From the NCBI RefSeq assembly GCF_003863355.1, contig NZ_QQWG01000011.1, forward strand, positions 1 to 64,000: a stretch of 64,000 nucleotides of DNA. The letters are read 5' to 3'. The first letter of the stretch is position 1; every line of letters starts with the position of its first letter. This stretch comes from Ancylomarina euxina. GTDB taxonomy: Bacteria > Bacteroidota > Bacteroidia > Bacteroidales > Marinifilaceae. Shown here one piece after another: positions 59,677-64,000 of this stretch. The notes under the pieces were generated by a model that saw only the letters and a program-made list of their open reading frames with translations, did not search any database and was not told the origin of the DNA. A program made the translations under genes and the position numbers.

Positions 59677-62106
59677 TTATTCTTTCTTTTTGGCAACCGT
59701 TTTATTCTTAGCCGCTGTCGTCTTTTTAGCAGTCGCTTTTTTCTTAGCTGGAGCCTTCTTCTTTACAACAGGCGTACTCTTTGCTGCTGTTGATTTTTTC
59801 TTCTTCTGAGGCGTATCCTTAATAATTTTTAAACAAGCTTCGTAAGAAAGAGATTTTGGATCCACATCTTTAGCCAACCTATAATTTTCTTTTTGATAAG
59901 CGATATAAGGTCCCCAGCGGCCATTCAAAATTTGAAGTTCAACATCTTCTTCAAAAGACTTAATATGCTTCAAACGATCCTTCTCACGTTTTTCTTCAAT
60001 TAACTCAATTGCTCTTTCCAAATCTATAGTCATAGGATCATCAACATCCTTATTCAGGGATGAAAATTTACTATCATGACGGACATAAGGTCCAAATCTA
60101 CCAATTGCAACAACCACTTTTTTATCTTCATACAAACCTAAATCTCTAGGTAGTTTAAAAAGATCAATCGCCTCTTCAAGAGTTATCGTTTCAAGATGCT
60201 GACCTGTTAGCAGGCTGGCAAACTTTGGCTTTTCTTCGTCTCCTTCTACACTTTCGCCCAATTGAGCCATTGGCCCATAACGCCCAATACGAACAAGAAT
60301 AACTTTACCTGTTTTTGGATCTTCACCAAGAATTCTTTCTCCTGTAGAACGGTCAGATGTTTCAAGTGTTTTCTCAACGTTTTCATGAAAAGGAAAATAA
60401 AACTTCCCAATCATTTCGTACCAAACTGAGTTACCTAAAGCAATCTCATCGAATTCTTTCTCCACATCAGCTGTAAAGTTGTAGTTCATGATATTTGAGA
60501 AATGCTTAATCAGAAAGTCAGTTACAACCATTCCAATATCTGAAGGAAATAATTTCTTATTCTCCGCTCCAGTTATTTGACTTTTAATCTCTTCTTCTAT
60601 CGAGTTATCAATTAGATTGAAGACCTCATACTCACGTTGCACTCCATCACGTGTTTCCTTAACAACATACCCTCTGTTTTGAACGGTAGTAATTGTTGGG
60701 GCATATGTTGATGGACGACCGATTCCTAATTCCTCAAGCTTTTTAACCAAACTTGCCTCAGTAAATCGTGGAGGACGAAGTGTGAAATTCTGAATAGCTT
60801 TAATGTGCTCACACTCTAATTTATCTCCAATACTCACTTGCGGAAGAAGAGATTCTTCTTGTTTCTGTTCTTCATCGTCAGTTGATTCCAAATAAACCTT
60901 AAGGAACCCTTCGAATTTAATCATCTCACCAGTTGCAACAAACTTTTCCTCATTTGTTGAAATACTGATTTTAATATTTGTTTTCTCGAGCAAAGCATCG
61001 CTCATTTGAGAAGCAATGGTACGTTTCCAAATCAAATCATAAAGACGCTTTTCATTTGATTCACCTTCTACACGATCCTTATTAAGGTATGCAGGACGAA
61101 TAGCCTCGTGAGCCTCTTGAGCTCCTTTACTCTTCGTGCTATATTTTCTGATCTTTACGTAGTCTGCACCATGTAAACGAGTAATTTCTTCTTTAGCTAT
61201 CTTTAATGCTGTCTCAGACAAGTTTACCGAGTCTGTTCTCATATAAGTAATGTGTCCAGCCTCATACAAACGTTGAGCAACTGTCATTGTTTGCGACACT
61301 GAAAATCCGAGCTTACGACTTGCTTCCTGCTGCAATGTTGAAGTTGTAAAAGGTGCAGCTGGTTTTCTAACAGATGGCTTCGTCACAATATCATCAATAT
61401 GATACTCTGCATTTTTACATGACTCCAAAAACTTTAGTGTTTCTTCCTTTGTGTCGAAACGTTTAGGCAGCTCAGATTTCAATACTTTATTTGAGCCATC
61501 TTTTTCTGTGACCAAGAAATGAGCTACAACTTTATAGAATGATTTCGATTTAAAAGCTATGATTTCACGTTCTCTTTCAACAATAAGGCGAACAGCCACT
61601 GACTGTACACGTCCTGCTGATAAGGATGGCTTAACCTTTTTCCACAAAACAGGTGATATTTCAAAACCAACCAGTCTATCAAGAATTCGACGAGCCTGTT
61701 GAGCATTTACCAAATTATCATCTATCTGACGTGGATTTTCTACTGCATTCAGAATTGCATCTTTTGTAATTTCATGAAAAACAATACGTTTTGTATTCTC
61801 TTTCTTCAATTTAAGTTCTTCAAACAAATGCCAAGCAATTGCCTCTCCCTCGCGGTCCTCATCGGAAGCGATCCAAACGGTCTTTGCTTCCTTCGCCAAC
61901 TTCTTTAGTTCTGTTACAACCTTCTTTTTGTCCGTCGAAACAATATATTTAGGCGTAAAGTTATTTTTGATATCAATACCAAAATCCTTCTTATCTAGAT
62001 CTCTGATATGCCCAAAACTGGACTTTACAAGAAAACTATCACCTAAAAACTTTTCAATTGTTTTCGCCTTCGCAGGGGACTCAACAATAACTAAATTCTC
62101 TACCAT
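59677..62106 (-). CDS. topA: DNA topoisomerase I with lysine-rich C-terminal tail
   Basis: LVIVESPAKAKTIEKFLGD...DEDREGEAIAWHL...LSAGRVQSVAVRLIVEREREI...HITYMRTDS; tail KKKKSTAAKSTPVVKKKAPAKKKATAKKTTAAKNKTVAKKKE. Confidence 0.96.
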   Translation of the reverse strand: MVENLVIVESPAKAKTIEKFLGDSFLVKSSFGHIRDLDKKDFGIDIKNNFTPKYIVSTDKKKVVTELKKLAKEAKTVWIASDEDREGEAIAWHLFEELKLKKENTKRIVFHEITKDAILNAVENPRQIDDNLVNAQQARRILDRLVGFEISPVLWKKVKPSLSAGRVQSVAVRLIVEREREIIAFKSKSFYKVVAHFLVTEKDGSNKVLKSELPKRFDTKEETLKFLESCKNAEYHIDDIVTKPSVRKPAAPFTTSTLQQEASRKLGFSVSQTMTVAQRLYEAGHITYMRTDSVNLSETALKIAKEEITRLHGADYVKIRKYSTKSKGAQEAHEAIRPAYLNKDRVEGESNEKRLYDLIWKRTIASQMSDALLEKTNIKISISTNEEKFVATGEMIKFEGFLKVYLESTDDEEQKQEESLLPQVSIGDKLECEHIKAIQNFTLRPPRFTEASLVKKLEELGIGRPSTYAPTITTVQNRGYVVKETRDGVQREYEVFNLIDNSIEEEIKSQITGAENKKLFPSDIGMVVTDFLIKHFSNIMNYNFTADVEKEFDEIALGNSVWYEMIGKFYFPFHENVEKTLETSDRSTGERILGEDPKTGKVILVRIGRYGPMAQLGESVEGDEEKPKFASLLTGQHLETITLEEAIDLFKLPRDLGLYEDKKVVVAIGRFGPYVRHDSKFSSLNKDVDDPMTIDLERAIELIEEKREKDRLKHIKSFEEDVELQILNGRWGPYIAYQKENYRLAKDVDPKSLSYEACLKIIKDTPQKKKKSTAAKSTPVVKKKAPAKKKATAKKTTAAKNKTVAKKKE

Positions 62107-62326
62107 CGCATCACTATTTATGGAAAATCGTGCTCTTAAAATTTGTGCAAAGTAAAAACATATGAACCCTAAGTTCCAAATTTTATGATACTAATTTTCA
62201 AAACACTTCATTTTAGGAGGCATTTTTTGAAGTAAAACTTACTCATCAGATTTGTTGTTTTATTTACTATTTTTACGAACCAATTGCACACAAACAAAGC
62301 AGAACAACAATTAATTTTAGATAAAT

Positions 62327-64000
62327 ATGACTGATTCAGATCTTAATAAAACGGACAACAAAACTAAAGGATCTAAAAATTTCAAAAAATATATCATTGC
62401 ATTTTGGGCTATGTTTTCATTTATAGTCTTAAGTGTATTCTTTTTCTTTATAGGTATTTCAAATGGAAATTTTGGATTTATGCCGAGTTTCGAAGAGCTT
62501 GAGAACCCCAAAAATAGTTTGGCCACTGAAATTTATTCTTCAGATAAGGTTCTTCTTGGAAAATTCTACTTTCAAAATAGAAGTTTTGTGAAATACGAAG
62601 AGTTATCTCCTGATATGGTGAATGCTTTGGTAGCAACCGAAGATGTTCGATTTTACGATCATTCTGGTGTCGATTTAATTGGTCTTGGTCGTGTTGTTAA
62701 AGGATTAATTACTGCTAACAGAAATGCAGGGGGAGGAAGTACCCTTTCGCAACAATTAGCCAAAATGTTATTCCCTAGAGAGCGATTCAGTAGCAAACTA
62801 GACATGGTATTTAGGAAATTTCGTGAGTGGGTTATCGGTGTTAAACTGGAACGTAGTTATACTAAAGAAGAAATTCTTACCATGTATTTAAATAAATACG
62901 ATTTTTTAAACCTTGCAGTTGGTGTTAAATCTGCAGCCCACGTTTATTTTAATACAACTCCCGATTCGCTTAAAATTGAACAAGCGGCCATGTTGGTTGG
63001 TATGGCTAAGAATTCGTCATACTACAACCCACTTCGTCGACCTGAATTAACTTTAGATAGACGTAATGTTGTTTTAAGTCAAATGGTGAAGTATAATTAT
63101 CTTGAACAAGAGCAATACGATTCACTTAAGCTTTTACCTCTCAATCTGGATTACCAAAAAGTTGACCACCGAAGAGGAAGCGCAACATACTTTAGAGAAT
63201 ATTTAAGAACAAGTCTGACGGCCCAAAAACCTGTTCGAAGTCGTTATCCTTCCTGGAATCAACAACGTTTTGTTGAAGATTCTCTAGAGTGGAAGAATAA
63301 CCCATTTTTCGGATGGTGTAATAAGAATAAAAAAGCAAACGGTGAATCATATAATATTTATCAGGATGGTCTGAAAATATATACGACCATTGATTCTCGT
63401 ATGCAAAAATATGCCGAGCAAGCCGTCAGAGAGCATTTGGGTCTTGATTTGCAAGCTGCTTTTGACAATGAGAAGAGATATCATAGAAATCCTCCTTTTT
63501 CTGATGATTTAGATGATGAAGCTGTAGATAATAATTTATACCAATCAATGAGACGAAGTGAGAGGTATAGAGTTTTAAAAGACAAAGATATTTCCCTTGA
63601 TTCTATTAAAAGTATTTTCAAAACACCTACCCCAATGAGAATTTTCACTTGGAAAGGGGAGCGCGATACCATATTATCACCTAATGATTCTATGCTTTAT
63701 TATAAGGGATTTCTTAGAGCTGGTTTTATGTCTATGGTTCCACAAACAGGCGAAGTTCGAGCCTATGTCGGTGGACCAAACTACAAACACTTTATGTACG
63801 ATATGGTAAATAATGGTAAGCGCCAAGTTGGTTCTATCATCAAACCATTCCTGTACACAGTAGCCATGCAAGAAGGATTAACACCATGTGATAAGGTTCC
63901 CAATATTGCACAGACTTTTGATGTGGGTGATGGCACAACCTGGACTTCTCGAAATTCAACTAGCGAACGCACAGGCGAGATGGTAACACTAAGGTGGGGA
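62327..64000 (+). CDS. Penicillin-binding protein 1A (glycosyltransferase/transpeptidase), truncated by window end
   Basis: Translated from ATG at 62327: MTDSDLNKTDNKTKGSKNFKKYIIAFWAMFSF...VNALVATEDVRFYDHSGVDLIGLGRVVKGL...GGGSTLSQQLAKMLFPRERF...EEILTMYLNKYDFLNLAVGVKSAAHVYF. Absent from the ORF track because it is open at the edge. Confidence 0.92.
   Translation, partial: MTDSDLNKTDNKTKGSKNFKKYIIAFWAMFSFIVLSVFFFFIGISNGNFGFMPSFEELENPKNSLATEIYSSDKVLLGKFYFQNRSFVKYEELSPDMVNALVATEDVRFYDHSGVDLIGLGRVVKGLITANRNAGGGSTLSQQLAKMLFPRERFSSKLDMVFRKFREWVIGVKLERSYTKEEILTMYLNKYDFLNLAVGVKSAAHVYFNTTPDSLKIEQAAMLVGMAKNSSYYNPLRRPELTLDRRNVVLSQMVKYNYLEQEQYDSLKLLPLNLDYQKVDHRRGSATYFREYLRTSLTAQKPVRSRYPSWNQQRFVEDSLEWKNNPFFGWCNKNKKANGESYNIYQDGLKIYTTIDSRMQKYAEQAVREHLGLDLQAAFDNEKRYHRNPPFSDDLDDEAVDNNLYQSMRRSERYRVLKDKDISLDSIKSIFKTPTPMRIFTWKGERDTILSPNDSMLYYKGFLRAGFMSMVPQTGEVRAYVGGPNYKHFMYDMVNNGKRQVGSIIKPFLYTVAMQEGLTPCDKVPNIAQTFDVGDGTTWTSRNSTSERTGEMVTLRWG

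Noticed and set aside
59677-59830. Lysine/alanine-rich repeat at the C-terminus of TopA
   Set aside because: Basic tails of this kind are common on bacterial TopA; not a separate element.
63481-63972. Minus-strand ORFs at the right edge
   Set aside because: Antisense to the PBP1A reading frame that is open across this region.

Overview
The window is a chromosomal segment from a Bacteroidota organism, probably a marine Marinilabiliales/Marinifilaceae-like lineage (inferred from gene content only). Most of it is housekeeping DNA: glnS, folB, nrdJ-type RNR, waaA/kdtA, ispG, metK, sucCD, ald, tsaE, topA, PBP1A and an mla-type ABC pair. It also holds a type IX secretion/gliding locus: porP/sprF-gldKLMN at 53.6-59.4 kb, a PorX-like protein and a PorW/SprE-like lipoprotein at 43.5-48.8 kb, and a GldA-like ATPase at 29.4 kb. 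The parts most worth a second look are: (1) a retron-like locus at about 8.1-9.95 kb, with promoter, structured ncRNA, 78-aa ORF, XRE regulator and an RT carrying NAxxH, YVDD and VTG motifs, lying between recombinase debris and a tRNA-Cys gene beside a HEPN-motif ORF; (2) three initiator-tRNA genes followed by a tandem array of ~129-bp units, each carrying a tRNA 3' end, a terminator hairpin and a palindrome, interrupted by a GIY-YIG ORF cassette flanked by that palindrome; (3) a BlaI/M56 (BlaR1-like) pair whose sensor region looks like ExbD/TolR-type periplasmic domains, with an operator dyad exactly between the -33 and -7 elements; (4) a pair of 491-bp MITE-like elements; (5) a single-chain three-domain RidA protein; (6) a solitary bacterial NACHT protein; (7) the 5' part of a probable group II intron directly after a terminator at the left edge. 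All calls come from reading the sequence and supplied translations; no searches or folding programs were run.
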